From Paracoccus marcusii (GTDB lineage Bacteria; Pseudomonadota; Alphaproteobacteria; Rhodobacterales; Rhodobacteraceae): a stretch of 34,519 nt of DNA. This document shows positions 7,577 to 15,995 of this stretch, piece by piece. The notes beneath the pieces were generated by a model, which was given only the letters and a program-made list of their open reading frames with translations, was not told where the DNA came from and did not search any database. A program made the position numbers and the translations under genes. The stretch is taken from positions 1 to 34,519 of the forward strand of contig NZ_VDDD01000022.1 in NCBI RefSeq assembly GCF_006151785.1. The letters run 5' to 3'. The first letter of the stretch is position 1, and each line of letters starts with the position of its first letter.

Positions 7577-9025
7577 ATGATGAGACGACATCGCAACGTG
7601 AAGATCGTGGCAACCCTGGGACCGGCATCATCGTCGAAAGAGATGATCCGCGCCCTGTTCGATGCCGGGGCCGACGTGTTCCGCCTGAACATGAGCCATG
7701 GCAGCCATGACGATCACCGGGCACGCCACGACACGATCCGCGAGATCGAGGCCGAGACGGGCCGTCCCATCGCCATCCTGGCCGACCTGCAGGGCCCCAA
7801 GCTGCGCGTGGGTCCCTTTGCCGCCGGGCCGCACGAATTGGCCGTGGGCGATCATTTCCGCTTTGACCTGTCGCCTGATCTGGGCGATGCGACCCGCGTC
7901 TCGTTGCCGCACCCCGAGATCTTCGCGGCCCTGATCGAGGGGTCGGAACTGCTGGTCAACGACGGCAAGATCCGCCTGACGGTGCAGAAATGTGGACCCG
8001 ATTTCGCCGATTGCGTGGTCACGGTCGCAGGTGCGATCAGCGACCGCAAGGGCGTGAACGTTCCGGACGTGGTGCTGCCTCTGGCTGCGCTGTCGGACAA
8101 GGACCGCGCCGACCTGGAATTCGCCTGCGAGTTGGGCGTGGACTGGCTGGCCCTGTCCTTTGTTCAGCGCGCCGAGGACGTCGAGGAGGCCAAGACCCTG
8201 GCCAAGGGTCGCGCCGCGATCCTGTCCAAGATCGAGAAGCCCGCGGCCGTGCGCGCCTTTGACGAGATCCTGCAGGCGTCCGACGGGATCATGGTCGCGC
8301 GCGGCGACCTGGGCGTCGAGCTGCCGGTCCATTCGGTGCCACCGATCCAGAAGCGCCTGGTCCGCCTGTGCCGCAGCGCCGCCAAGCCGGTGATCGTGGC
8401 CACGCAGATGCTGGAATCGATGATCGACAGCCCGATGCCCACCCGCGCCGAGGTCAGCGACGTCGCCAACGCCATCTATGAAGGCACCGACGCCGTCATG
8501 CTGTCCGCCGAGAGCGCCGCCGGCAGCTTTCCGGTCGAGGCGGTGCGCACGATGGACAACGTCGCCCGGTCGGTCGAGGCCGACCCGAACTATCGCTCGA
8601 TCATCGAGGCGGCGCGCAAGGCCAGCCTGTCGTCGGTCCCCGACGCCATCGTGACCGCCGCGCGCGAGATCGCCGAGACGACCGACGTGGCCGCCATCTG
8701 CGCCTTCAGCCAGTCGGGCAAGACGATCAGCCTGATCGCCCGGGAACGGCCCCGCGTCCCGATCCTGGCGCTGTCGCCGATCCTGACGGTCACGCGCCGC
8801 ATGGTGCTGACCTGGGGGACGCATTGCGTGACGACCCCGCGCATGTCGCGCTTCAAGGAGGCCGTGATCATCGGCACCCGCGCCGCCCGCGAATACGGCT
8901 TTGCCGACGAGACGCGGCAGGTCGTGGTGATGGCGGGCGTGCCCTTCAACGTGCCGGGCACGACGAACATCCTGCGCATCGCCCCCTGCGATGACCGCTT
9001 GATCTTCGCCACCGACCCGGAATAA
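7577..9025 (+). CDS. pyk: Pyruvate kinase
   Basis: The 482-residue enzyme makes ATP and pyruvate from phosphoenolpyruvate and ADP, the last step of glycolysis, in the cytoplasm. Signature blocks are in order: RLNMSHG at 36-42, ADLQGPKLRVG at 69-79, ILSKIEKP at 215-222 with catalytic Lys218 and metal-binding Glu220, MVARGDLGVE at 239-248, and ATQMLESM at 275-282. The C-terminal third forms the allosteric domain (about 335-482). Two ATGs stand in tandem at the start, preceded by GGGCGGG; either could be used. Length is normal for a single-copy bacterial enzyme. It diverges from the amidohydrolase gene across about 95 nt. Confidence 0.96.
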   Translation: MMRRHRNVKIVATLGPASSSKEMIRALFDAGADVFRLNMSHGSHDDHRARHDTIREIEAETGRPIAILADLQGPKLRVGPFAAGPHELAVGDHFRFDLSPDLGDATRVSLPHPEIFAALIEGSELLVNDGKIRLTVQKCGPDFADCVVTVAGAISDRKGVNVPDVVLPLAALSDKDRADLEFACELGVDWLALSFVQRAEDVEEAKTLAKGRAAILSKIEKPAAVRAFDEILQASDGIMVARGDLGVELPVHSVPPIQKRLVRLCRSAAKPVIVATQMLESMIDSPMPTRAEVSDVANAIYEGTDAVMLSAESAAGSFPVEAVRTMDNVARSVEADPNYRSIIEAARKASLSSVPDAIVTAAREIAETTDVAAICAFSQSGKTISLIARERPRVPILALSPILTVTRRMVLTWGTHCVTTPRMSRFKEAVIIGTRAAREYGFADETRQVVVMAGVPFNVPGTTNILRIAPCDDRLIFATDPE

Positions 9026-9055
9026 CGCTGGGGCCTTGAAACCCGGGGGGTGGTG

Positions 9056-9280
9056 ATGTCCGATCTTCTTTTGCTGGCAGGGGTTGCCCTGTGCCTTCTG
9101 TCCGTGGTGCTTGCGGTGGTCCAGCTGCTGCAGACGCAGCCGCCGCGCGCGGCGATCCTGGCGCTTCTGGGCGGGATCGTGCTGCTGTTCGCGGGGGCCT
9201 GGATGGATCCCGAACCCTTCAGCCCGGCCGACATCCCGGCCGCGCTGGACACGGTCACCGGCGGCGCGCCCGCGTCCTGA
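9056..9280 (+). CDS. Small two-helix membrane protein, unknown function
   Basis: The 74-residue protein has two predicted membrane helices, about 3-22 (LLLLAGVALCLLSVVLAVVQ) and 34-50 (ILALLGGIVLLFAGAW), then a short acidic/Pro-rich tail. Start is uncertain: two in-frame GTG codons (9050, 9053) precede the ATG at 9056, all behind a GGGGGG run that could serve as ribosome site. It lies 30 nt after pyk and about 110 nt before rpmI, so it may be co-transcribed with pyk. I do not recognise the family. Confidence 0.65.
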   Translation: MSDLLLLAGVALCLLSVVLAVVQLLQTQPPRAAILALLGGIVLLFAGAWMDPEPFSPADIPAALDTVTGGAPAS

Positions 9281-9284
9281 CCCC

Positions 9285-9313
9285 TTGCGCATTCCCGCGC
9301 GCCTGTGTAAGGC
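9285..9313 (+). promoter_or_regulatory. Candidate promoter for rpmI-rplT
   Basis: TTGCGC (9285-9290) and TAAGGC (9308-9313) are spaced by 17 nt and sit about 75 nt before rpmI. The -35 is acceptable, the -10 is poor by E. coli standards but typical of high-GC alphaproteobacteria. Weak evidence. Confidence 0.3.
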
Positions 9314-9388
9314 GACGCTTCCGTTCCCGTGCGGCCGGCCGACATGGCATTGCCGAGCCGCGCGTTCACTCTGATGAAGGAGATGAAA

Positions 9389-9589
9389 ATGCCGAAGATG
9401 AAGACCAAATCCGCTGCCAAGAAGCGGTTCTCGATGACGGCCTCGGGCAAGGTCAAGGCAGGTCAGGCCGGCAAGCGCCACGGCATGATCAAGCGCACGA
9501 CCAAGTTCATTCGCGACGCGCGCGGCACCACCATCCTGTCGGATGCGGATGCCAAGATCGTCAAGAAATACATGCCCTACGCTCGCTGA
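9389..9589 (+). CDS. rpmI: 50S ribosomal protein bL35
   Basis: The 66-residue, strongly basic protein starts [14 protein letters not shown], the hallmark of bL35, and contains the conserved [14 protein letters not shown] and [13 protein letters not shown] segments. It is a structural protein of the large ribosomal subunit. A 20-codon in-frame upstream extension is rejected, because AAGGAG sits at the right distance before the ATG at 9389 and the family is 60-67 residues long. It is followed after 15 nt by rplT, the usual pair. infC, which often precedes them in other bacteria, is not here. Confidence 0.96.
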   Translation: MPKMKTKSAAKKRFSMTASGKVKAGQAGKRHGMIKRTTKFIRDARGTTILSDADAKIVKKYMPYAR

Positions 9590-9604
9590 TCAGGAGAACC
9601 ACAC

Positions 9605-9964
9605 ATGTCCCGCGTTAAATCCGGCAAGGTGACCCACGCCCGTCACAAGAAAGTCCTTGATCAAGCCAAGGGCTACTATGGCGCGCGCTCGCGCAACTTC
9701 CGCACCGCCACCCAGGCCGTCGACAAGGCCAACCAGTACGCGACACGCGACCGCAAGAACCGCAAGCGCAACTTCCGCGCGCTGTGGATCCAGCGGATCA
9801 ACGCCGCCGTCCGCGCCGTCGATGCCGAGATGACCTATTCGCGCTTCATCAACCTGCTGTCGAAAGCCGGCATCGAGGTTGACCGCAAGGTCCTGGCCGA
9901 CCTGGCCGTGAACGAACCCGACGCGTTCGGCGCGATCGTGGCACAGGCCAAAGCCGCCGCCTGA
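9605..9964 (+). CDS. rplT: 50S ribosomal protein bL20
   Basis: The 119-residue basic protein has the bL20 N-terminal extension [18 protein letters not shown], the [17 protein letters not shown] segment and the globular [11 protein letters not shown] region. bL20 binds 23S rRNA early in large-subunit assembly and in other bacteria represses its own operon by binding mRNA. The spacer after rpmI carries AGGAG before the ATG. A strong terminator follows at 9986-10018, closing the rpmI-rplT unit. Confidence 0.97.
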   Translation: MSRVKSGKVTHARHKKVLDQAKGYYGARSRNFRTATQAVDKANQYATRDRKNRKRNFRALWIQRINAAVRAVDAEMTYSRFINLLSKAGIEVDRKVLADLAVNEPDAFGAIVAQAKAAA

Positions 9965-9985
9965 TCGCGGCCACCGCATTGCCGC

Positions 9986-10018
9986 AAAGGCCCGTTCCCG
10001 ATCCGGGAGCGGGCCTTT
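9986..10018 (+). terminator. Rho-independent terminator after rplT
   Basis: AAAGGCCCG (9986-9994) pairs with CGGGCCTTT (10010-10018), and the inner TTCCCG/CGGGAG bases extend the stem. The TTTGT at the 3' end gives a short T-tract. It separates rplT from csbD. Confidence 0.8.
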
Positions 10019-10027
10019 GTCATGCGC

Positions 10028-10052
10028 GGAACCCGCATGCGTGTCGGGCGTT
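10028..10052 (+). promoter_or_regulatory. ECF-sigma (EcfG-like) promoter for csbD
   Basis: GGAAC (10028-10032), 16 nt, then CGTT (10049-10052) is an exact match to the -35/-10 consensus of the alphaproteobacterial general stress sigma factor EcfG. It ends 37 nt before the csbD start and begins right after the rplT terminator. CsbD proteins are general-stress proteins in other bacteria, which fits. Whether this organism has EcfG/PhyR cannot be seen here. Confidence 0.6.
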
Positions 10053-10089
10053 CATCCCCCACAGAGACACACCCATCAAGGAGATCCCC

Positions 10090-10272
10090 ATGGGCGAGAT
10101 GACCGACAAGGCGAAAGCCGCAGGGAACAAGCTGGCAGGCAACGTCAAGGAGGGCATCGGCAAGATGACTGACAACGAGCGTCTGGAAGCCGAAGGCAAG
10201 GCCCAGCAGGCCAAGGGGACCGCACAGAACGTGTCGGGCACCGTCAAGGGCAAGCTGGGCGACGACATCTGA
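10090..10272 (+). CDS. CsbD family stress protein
   Basis: The 60-residue hydrophilic, Lys/Gly/Ala-rich protein (MGEMTDKAKAAGNKLAGNVK) has the CsbD-like repeat pattern, with K-x-x-G-x-x-K-x-x-x-G steps and the EAEGKAQQAKGTAQ core. CsbD proteins are small, abundant, probably disordered cytoplasmic proteins induced by general stress; the molecular role is unknown. The ATG at 10090 is chosen over a longer frame because AAGGAG lies 9-14 nt upstream and the size fits the family. It is a single gene between two terminators, behind an ECF-like promoter. Confidence 0.9.
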   Translation: MGEMTDKAKAAGNKLAGNVKEGIGKMTDNERLEAEGKAQQAKGTAQNVSGTVKGKLGDDI

Positions 10273-10290
10273 TCGTCATCCATTGTCTGG

Positions 10291-10316
10291 AAAGGCCCCG
10301 CGATTTCGGGGCCTTT
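10291..10316. terminator. Bidirectional terminator between csbD and argO
   Basis: AAAGGCCCCG (10291-10300) pairs perfectly with CGGGGCCTTT (10307-10316) around the loop CGATTT. T-rich ends on both strands suit it to stop csbD (plus) and argO (minus), which converge here. Confidence 0.8.
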
Positions 10317-10329
10317 GTCATGTGGTGCG

Positions 10330-10938
10330 TCACCCCAGCAGCAGTTTGGCGGCGATGGACCACATGACGACGGCGATCACCGCCTCCAGGATGCGCCAGG
10401 CGGTGGGGTTGGCAAAGACCGGCCGCAGCCAGGCGGCGCCATAACCCAAGGCGAAGAAGAACAGAAACGACCCCGTCACCGCGCCCGCCGCGAACGCGTC
10501 GCGGTCCTCTGTGAACCGGGTCGAGATCGTGCCCAGCAGCACGACCGTGTCCAGATAGACGTGCGGGTTCAGCCATGTCAGCGCCAAGCAGGCCAGCACC
10601 GTTCGCCGCAGCCCGCCCGGTCCGCGCCCGCCGCCTGCCTCCAGCGCCCCGGTCGCGCTGATCGCCGCGCGCAGGCTGCGCGCCCCGTACCAGATCAGGA
10701 ACGCCGCCCCTGCCACGCGCATCACCGGGTCGATCCAGGGCAGCAACTGCGCGATGCGGCCAAAGCTTGTGACGCCCAGCACGATCAGCACCGCATCCGA
10801 CAGCGCGCAGGTCAGGCAGACCGCCAGCACATGATCCCCGCGCAGGCCCTGGCGCAGCACGAAGGCGTTCTGCGCACCGATCGCCACGATCAGGCTGAGG
10901 CCCGTCATCAGGCCGGTCAGAAAGATCGCAGGGCTCAT
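10330..10938 (-). CDS. argO: LysE/ArgO family amino acid exporter
   Basis: The 202-residue polytopic protein begins with the family signature LIVAIGAQNAFVLRQGL (about 16-32), has CALSDAVLIVLGV and WLNPHVYLDTVVLLG, the conserved Asn-Pro-His segment of LysE/ArgO, and about six hydrophobic helices. The family expels surplus basic amino acids (arginine, lysine) across the inner membrane. It is divergent from the LysR-type gene at 11030, the classic argO-argP (lysE-lysG) arrangement, so control by that regulator with a basic amino acid as effector is expected. Which amino acid is exported is not visible. Confidence 0.88.
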   Translation of the reverse strand: MSPAIFLTGLMTGLSLIVAIGAQNAFVLRQGLRGDHVLAVCLTCALSDAVLIVLGVTSFGRIAQLLPWIDPVMRVAGAAFLIWYGARSLRAAISATGALEAGGGRGPGGLRRTVLACLALTWLNPHVYLDTVVLLGTISTRFTEDRDAFAAGAVTGSFLFFFALGYGAAWLRPVFANPTAWRILEAVIAVVMWSIAAKLLLG

Positions 10939-10988
10939 GGGACGTCTCCGGTCATGGGGTCGCGGTTGCTCTAGCCGCCCCTGCCGGA

Positions 10989-11010
10989 TTAGACAAACTC
11001 ATGCTGCTAA
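10989..11010. promoter_or_regulatory. Candidate ArgP (LysR-type) operator
   Basis: The 91-nt region between argO and argP contains TTAG (10989-10992) and CTAA (11007-11010), an inverted repeat with 14 nt between, in an otherwise AT-richer patch. LysR-type regulators bind interrupted dyads of this kind (T-N11-A core). It lies 19 nt before the argP start and 50 nt before the argO start, so it could control both. Confidence 0.45.
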
Positions 11011-11029
11011 TGCCGGGTAAGGAAAACTG

Positions 11030-11950
11030 ATGCTGGATTATGCCGCTGCCCGTGCCGTTGCGACGATCGTGCGGACCGGCAGCTTCGAGGCCGCGGCGCG
11101 GGCTCTTGGGGTGACGCCTTCGGCGATCTCGCAGCGGGTCCGAAATCTGGAGGAGCGGTTGGGCACCGTCCTGATCCGTCGCGGACAGCCCTGTACCGCG
11201 ACCGAAGCCGGAGCCCGCCTGTGCCGCCACATGGACCATGTGGGCATGCTGGAACAGACCTTGGCGCAGCACCTGCCGGGGATGGCCGACGGGGATGTCG
11301 CGCGGGTCACGGTGACGATCGCGACGAATGCCGACAGCTTGGGCACCTGGCTGATGCCCGCCCTGGCCGCCCACGCGCGCGACAGCGGGCACCTGTTCCA
11401 GATCGCCATCGACGACGAACAGCACACCGCCGACGGGCTGCGGCAGGGCAGGGTGCTGGCCGCCGTGACGTCGCTGGACAGCCCGGTGCAGGGCTGCGCG
11501 GTGCGGCCCCTTGGGCGGCTGCGCTATCACGCGACGGCCAGCCCCGATTTCATGCGGCGGCATTTCCCTGACGGGGTGACGGCGGCGGCGCTGGCCCGTG
11601 CGCCGGCGCTGGCCTTTGATCGCAAGGACGGGCTTCAGCTGGCTTGGGTCCGGCAGGTCACGGGGCAATCGCCGGTGCTGCCCGCGCATGGCCTGGCCTC
11701 GACCCAGGGTTTCGTGGATGCGTGCCGCGCGGGGCTGGGCTGGGGGCTAAACCCGGAGATGCTGGTCGCCGATGATCTTGCCTCGGGTCGGCTGGTGCAG
11801 ATGGTGCCGGGCACGCCGCTGGATGTGTCGCTGTACTGGCAGATCGGGCGGCTGGCTGCGGATCGGCTGTCCGGGCTGACGCGCGCGGTGCAGGCGGCGG
11901 CGGCCGCGGCCCTGCTGCCCGCGACATCTGGGCCGCTGTCCAACGGTTGA
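11030..11950 (+). CDS. argP: LysR family regulator, ArgP/LysG type
   Basis: The 306-residue protein has the LysR layout: a winged helix-turn-helix at about 1-60 (YAAARAVATIVRTGSFEAAA and VTPSAISQRVRNLEERLG) and a co-inducer domain from about 90 on. The ArgP subfamily is recognised by the Q-R-V-R-x-L-E-x-x-L-G recognition helix and by its divergent pairing with a LysE/ArgO exporter. It should activate argO when basic amino acids are in excess. The ATG follows AAGGA closely. The gene ends 56 nt before the P450 start; the two need not be functionally linked. Confidence 0.88.
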   Translation: MLDYAAARAVATIVRTGSFEAAARALGVTPSAISQRVRNLEERLGTVLIRRGQPCTATEAGARLCRHMDHVGMLEQTLAQHLPGMADGDVARVTVTIATNADSLGTWLMPALAAHARDSGHLFQIAIDDEQHTADGLRQGRVLAAVTSLDSPVQGCAVRPLGRLRYHATASPDFMRRHFPDGVTAAALARAPALAFDRKDGLQLAWVRQVTGQSPVLPAHGLASTQGFVDACRAGLGWGLNPEMLVADDLASGRLVQMVPGTPLDVSLYWQIGRLAADRLSGLTRAVQAAAAAALLPATSGPLSNG

Positions 11951-12006
11951 CCCGCAGCCCCCGCGGCCCCAGCTTTGTAGGACAGCCCCAGCCAGAGGCC
12001 GCCGCC

Positions 12007-13362
12007 ATGTTCGACCTGCCCCAAGCCGATCCCGCCAAGGTGCCGTTGGCGACCGTCCCCCTTGGCCTGTGGGGCACGGCCATGACCGCGCGCCGCAACG
12101 TGCTGGAACTGATCCCCGCCATCGCCACGCGCCAGCCCATCGTGTCGGGCAAGACCGGCGTCAGTTGGCACATGGTGATGGACCCGACCGCCCTGCGCCG
12201 GATCCTCAAGGAGAAGCTGGACGATTATCCGAAATCGGTTACGACCAAGCTGATCCTGAACCCGGCCATCGGTGACAGCCTGTTCGTGGCCGAGGGTGCG
12301 CATTGGCGCTGGCAGCGCCGCGCCGCCGCCCCGGCCTTTGCACAACGCCATGTCGAGGCGCTTGGCCCCGTGATGACCGCCGCCGCCAAGGCGTCCTGCC
12401 GCCGTCTGGCGGGCGCGCGCGGTCCGGTCGATCTGTTCGAGGAGACGGTGGCCGCCACCTTCGACGTGATTTCCGATGTGACCTTTTCCGGCGACGGGAT
12501 GTTCGACCGCGATGCGGTGCATCAGTCGATCGACGCCTATATCGCGCAGACGGCCAAACTGTCGCTGATGGACGTGCTGGGCCTGCCCGCCTGGCTGCCG
12601 CGGCCGGGGCGGCTGTTTTCCGGTCCAGGGCTGAAGCGGATGAAGGCCATCGCGGACCAGTCCATCGCCGCTCGCGCGCAGGCCGCCGAAAAGCACGGGC
12701 CGCCTGACCTTCTGGACCTGCTGCTGGTCGCGCAGGACCCCGAGACCGGGCGCACGATGACCCGCGACGAGCTGCGCGACAACTTGCTGACCTTCATCGT
12801 GGCGGGGCACGAAACGACCGCCCTGACCCTGGCTTGGGCGCTGTACCTGATGGCCTTCGCCCCCGACATCCAGGAGGCCGCCGCCGAGGAGGCGCGCCGT
12901 GCCTTGGGCGACCGCGCCGCCACCGCCGCCGATCTGGGCTCGCTTCCCCTGACCATGCGCATCGTGAACGAGACGTTGCGCCTGTACCCGCCCGCGGCCT
13001 TCCTGTCGCGCACCGCCCAGGCCAGCGACACGCTGTGCGGACGCCAGATCAATCCCGGCGATACGGTCATGCTGCCCATCTATGCGCTGCACCGGCATCA
13101 CCTGCTGTGGGACCGGCCCGACGCCTTCGACCCCGACCGTTTTCTGACCGCGCCCGACCGCTATGCGTTCCTGCCCTTCGGGGCGGGTCCGCGCATCTGC
13201 ATCGGCGCCAGCTTTGCCCTGCAGGAGGCGGTGATCATCCTGTCGACGCTGCTGGCGCGGTTCCGTTTTGCCCGCGTGCCGGGGCGAGAGCCGCAGCCGC
13301 GCATGATCCTGACGCTGCGCCCCGAAGGCGGGGTCTGGCTGACCGTGACGCCCCGCGACTAA
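12007..13362 (+). CDS. Cytochrome P450
   Basis: The 451-residue haem-thiolate monooxygenase shows all P450 landmarks: the oxygen-activating I-helix AGHETT at 266-271, the K-helix ExxR (E322-R325, NETLRLYPPA), the DPDRF meander, and the haem loop FGAGPRICIG at 391-400 with axial Cys398. A W-R-x-x-R-like C-helix (HWRWQRRAAAPAF, 99-111) should contact the haem propionates. There is no signal or membrane anchor, so it is soluble and needs separate ferredoxin and reductase; neither is in the window. The substrate is unknown; the sequence resembles bacterial fatty-acid/terpenoid-type P450s only in general. A TTG-initiated 20-codon extension overlapping argP is rejected in favour of the ATG at 12007, preceded by AGAGG. 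Confidence 0.92.
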   Translation: MFDLPQADPAKVPLATVPLGLWGTAMTARRNVLELIPAIATRQPIVSGKTGVSWHMVMDPTALRRILKEKLDDYPKSVTTKLILNPAIGDSLFVAEGAHWRWQRRAAAPAFAQRHVEALGPVMTAAAKASCRRLAGARGPVDLFEETVAATFDVISDVTFSGDGMFDRDAVHQSIDAYIAQTAKLSLMDVLGLPAWLPRPGRLFSGPGLKRMKAIADQSIAARAQAAEKHGPPDLLDLLLVAQDPETGRTMTRDELRDNLLTFIVAGHETTALTLAWALYLMAFAPDIQEAAAEEARRALGDRAATAADLGSLPLTMRIVNETLRLYPPAAFLSRTAQASDTLCGRQINPGDTVMLPIYALHRHHLLWDRPDAFDPDRFLTAPDRYAFLPFGAGPRICIGASFALQEAVIILSTLLARFRFARVPGREPQPRMILTLRPEGGVWLTVTPRD

Positions 13363-13425
13363 GCGGCTTGCGATTGCTCACATGGCTGTTACAGACTGCC
13401 CCTTGAAAAGGCAGCGGAGAACGCC

Positions 13426-14832
13426 ATGACCGCCATCATCGAGTTTCTCAACACCATCTTCTGGGGCTATGTGCTGATCTACGGCCTGCTGGCCGTGGGC
13501 ATCTACTTTACCCTGCGCCTGGGCTTCCTGCAATTCGTCCACTTCGCCGAGATGTGGCGCTGCGTGCGCGGATCGGGAGAGACGGACAAGGACGGCATTA
13601 CCCCGTTCCAGGCGCTGTCGGTGTCGCTGGCCAGCCGCGTGGGCACCGGCAACATCGCGGGGGTCGCGGTGGCGCTGACGCTGGGCGGGCCGGGCGCGAT
13701 CTTCTGGATGTGGATGGTGGCGCTGGTCGGCATGGCCACGGCCTATGCGGAATCGACGCTGGCACAGCTTTACAAGGTGCACGGGTCGGACGGGATGTAT
13801 CGCGGCGGACCGGCGCAATACATCGCCCGCGGCCTGGGCCTGCCCTGGCTGGCCGCGCTGTTCGCAGTCGCGCTGATCGTCGCCTTCGGCCTGGTGTTCA
13901 ACGCGGTCCAGGCCAACTCGATCGCGCAGGCGGTCGAGGGCGCCTTCGGCATCGGCGCGGGCATGGTCGGCATCGGCGTGGCGATCCTGTCGGGCATCAT
14001 CATCTTCGGCGGCATCCCCCAGATCGCGCGGGCGGCCCAGTTCATCGTGCCGATCATGGCGGGTCTCTACCTGCTGGCGGCGGTCGTCATCCTGGTGATG
14101 AACATCACCGAGGTGCCGGGCATCCTGGGCGGCATCGTGCGTTCGGCCTTCGGCCTGCAAGAGACCGTGGGCGGGGTCGCGGGCGGCGTCGCGGCGGCCA
14201 TGTTGAACGGGGTCAAGCGCGGCCTCTTCTCGAACGAGGCCGGCATGGGCTCGGCTCCCAACATCGCCGCGGTGGCAGTGCCCAACCCGCATCACCCCTC
14301 CAGCCAGGGCTTCGTGCAGGCCCTGGGCGTCTTCATCGATACCATCCTGGTCTGCACGGCGACCGCGGTGATGATCCTGCTGGCCGATGTCATGCCTTCG
14401 GACCAGCTGACCGGAGTGAACCTGACCCAGGCCGCGCTGACCGACCATTTCGGCGGCTTCGGCCAGATCTTCGTGGCGGTGGCGATCTTCTTCTTCGCCT
14501 TCACCTCGATCATCGGCAACTATTCCTATGCCGAGAACGCCATCGTTTATCTGGGCGCGGGCAAGCCGGGCATCATGGTCCTGCGGCTGGCGGCACTGGG
14601 CATGGTGGTCTGGGGCTCGCTGCAGGCGGTCACGACCGTCTTCAACTTCGCCGATGCCAGCATGGGGCTGATGGCCACGATCAACCTGATCGCCATCGTC
14701 GCGCTGTCGGGGACCGTTGCGGTCGTCACCCGCGACTATCTGCGCCAGCGCAAGGCCGGGCACGAGCCGACCTTCCGCATCGGCGATCACCCTGGCATCG
14801 CGCCGGGCGTGAACCGCGACATCTGGAAATAA
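13426..14832 (+). CDS. AGCS family alanine/glycine:cation symporter
   Basis: The 468-residue polytopic protein has the AGCS features: the N-terminal helix GYVLIYGLLAVGIYFTLRLG, the FQALSVSLASRVGTGNIAGV core (about 61-80) with its Asn-Ile-Ala-Gly sodium/substrate site, the GGPAQYIARGLG loop, and KRGLFSNEAGMGSAPN (about 264-279), the family signature. About ten to eleven membrane helices are expected. It imports small neutral amino acids (alanine or glycine, possibly the D-forms) with Na+. GGAGA precedes the ATG. It is single, between the P450 and pheS, with a GC-rich hairpin immediately after its stop. Confidence 0.92.
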   Translation: MTAIIEFLNTIFWGYVLIYGLLAVGIYFTLRLGFLQFVHFAEMWRCVRGSGETDKDGITPFQALSVSLASRVGTGNIAGVAVALTLGGPGAIFWMWMVALVGMATAYAESTLAQLYKVHGSDGMYRGGPAQYIARGLGLPWLAALFAVALIVAFGLVFNAVQANSIAQAVEGAFGIGAGMVGIGVAILSGIIIFGGIPQIARAAQFIVPIMAGLYLLAAVVILVMNITEVPGILGGIVRSAFGLQETVGGVAGGVAAAMLNGVKRGLFSNEAGMGSAPNIAAVAVPNPHHPSSQGFVQALGVFIDTILVCTATAVMILLADVMPSDQLTGVNLTQAALTDHFGGFGQIFVAVAIFFFAFTSIIGNYSYAENAIVYLGAGKPGIMVLRLAALGMVVWGSLQAVTTVFNFADASMGLMATINLIAIVALSGTVAVVTRDYLRQRKAGHEPTFRIGDHPGIAPGVNRDIWK

Positions 14833-14839
14833 GGCGGCA

Positions 14840-14869
14840 CGGGCGCGCGGTCTTTACCCCGCGCGCCCG
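14840..14869 (+). terminator. Stem-loop after the AGCS gene, before pheS
   Basis: CGGGCGCGCGG (14840-14850) pairs perfectly with CCGCGCGCCCG (14859-14869) around the 8-nt loop TCTTTACC. It starts 8 nt after the symporter stop and ends 38 nt before pheS. There is no T-tract, so it may be a weak terminator or a processing/attenuation structure. Confidence 0.5.
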
Positions 14870-14907
14870 GCCATGCTAACGCGGGCGCAACCAGGAAAGG
14901 CCCCGCG

Positions 14908-15990
14908 ATGGACGATCTGACCCCCCTGCGCCAGCAATGGCTGGACCGCATTTCTGCCGCCTCCGACCCTCAGGCCATCGAGGACGTGCGCCTGTCCGCG
15001 CTTGGCAAGAAAGGCGAGCTGAGCCTGATGATGCGCGAGCTGGGCCGCATGTCCCCCGAGGAGCGCCAGACCACCGGCAAGGCGCTGAACCAGATCCGCG
15101 ACGAGATCGACGCCGCCCTGCGCGCGCGCAAGCTGGCGCTTGAGGATGCGGCGCTGGACGCGCGTCTGCGCGACGAATGGCTGGACGTGACCCTGCCGGG
15201 CCGTCCGCGCCGCCAGGGGTCGATCCACCCGATCAGCCAGGTCACCGACGAGGTCACGGCGATCTTTGCCGACATGGGCTTTGCCGTCGCCGAAGGGCCG
15301 CAGGTCGAAAGCGACTGGTACAATTTCGACGCGCTGAACATCGCCCCCGAACATCCCGCACGGCAGGAGCACGACACCTTCTTCATGCACCGCGCGCCGG
15401 GCGACGACCGTCCGCCGCACGTGCTTCGCACCCACACGTCTCCGGTGCAGATCCGCGCCATGCAGGATCACGGCGCCCCGGTCCGCGTGATCGCGCCGGG
15501 CCGCGTCTATCGCATGGACATGGATCAGACGCACACGCCGATGTTCCACCAGATCGAGGGCGTGGCCATCGACCGCGACATCAGCATGGCGCATCTGAAA
15601 TGGACGCTGGAGGAATTCTGCCGGGCCTTCTTCGAGGTGCCGTCGGTCGAGCTGCGCTTCCGCGCGTCGCATTTCCCCTTCACCGAACCGTCGGCCGAGG
15701 TGGACATCCGCTGTTCCTGGGAGGGCGGCCAGCTGAAGATCGGCGAGGGCAATTCCTGGTTGGAGATCCTGGGTTCGGGGATGATGCATCCGCATGTCCT
15801 GCGCTCTGGCGGGATCGACCCGGATCAATGGCAGGGCTTTGCCTTTGGCATGGGCATCGACCGGATCGCGATGCTGAAATACGGCATCCCCGACCTGCGC
15901 GCCTTTTTCGAAAGCGACCTGCGCTGGCTGCGCCACTATGGCTTTGCAGCAGGCGACGTGCCGAGCGTCAGCGGCGGGCTGTCGCGCTGA
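14908..15990 (+). CDS. pheS: Phenylalanyl-tRNA synthetase alpha subunit
   Basis: The 360-residue class II synthetase subunit has the N-terminal coiled-coil arm (about 1-100, rich in Glu/Arg/Leu) that grips tRNA-Phe, then the catalytic domain. It carries motif 1 around [13 protein letters not shown], motif 2 [12 protein letters not shown] with [21 protein letters not shown], the [16 protein letters not shown] segment, and motif 3 [14 protein letters not shown] with its Arg. It charges tRNA-Phe as an alpha2beta2 enzyme with PheT. Here pheT is not adjacent but lies 2.4 kb downstream, with three genes on the opposite strand between. AGGAAAGG lies upstream of the ATG. Confidence 0.97.
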   Translation: MDDLTPLRQQWLDRISAASDPQAIEDVRLSALGKKGELSLMMRELGRMSPEERQTTGKALNQIRDEIDAALRARKLALEDAALDARLRDEWLDVTLPGRPRRQGSIHPISQVTDEVTAIFADMGFAVAEGPQVESDWYNFDALNIAPEHPARQEHDTFFMHRAPGDDRPPHVLRTHTSPVQIRAMQDHGAPVRVIAPGRVYRMDMDQTHTPMFHQIEGVAIDRDISMAHLKWTLEEFCRAFFEVPSVELRFRASHFPFTEPSAEVDIRCSWEGGQLKIGEGNSWLEILGSGMMHPHVLRSGGIDPDQWQGFAFGMGIDRIAMLKYGIPDLRAFFESDLRWLRHYGFAAGDVPSVSGGLSR

Positions 15991-15995
15991 AGGCG

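Noticed and set aside
7628..9481. 617-codon minus-strand open frame opposite pyk
   Set aside because: Antisense shadow of pyruvate kinase and rpmI; His/Arg/Gly/Asp-rich with no recognisable fold.
11947..12006. TTG-initiated N-terminal extension of the P450
   Set aside because: It overlaps the argP stop, has no good ribosome site, and encodes a polar stretch not expected in a soluble bacterial P450.
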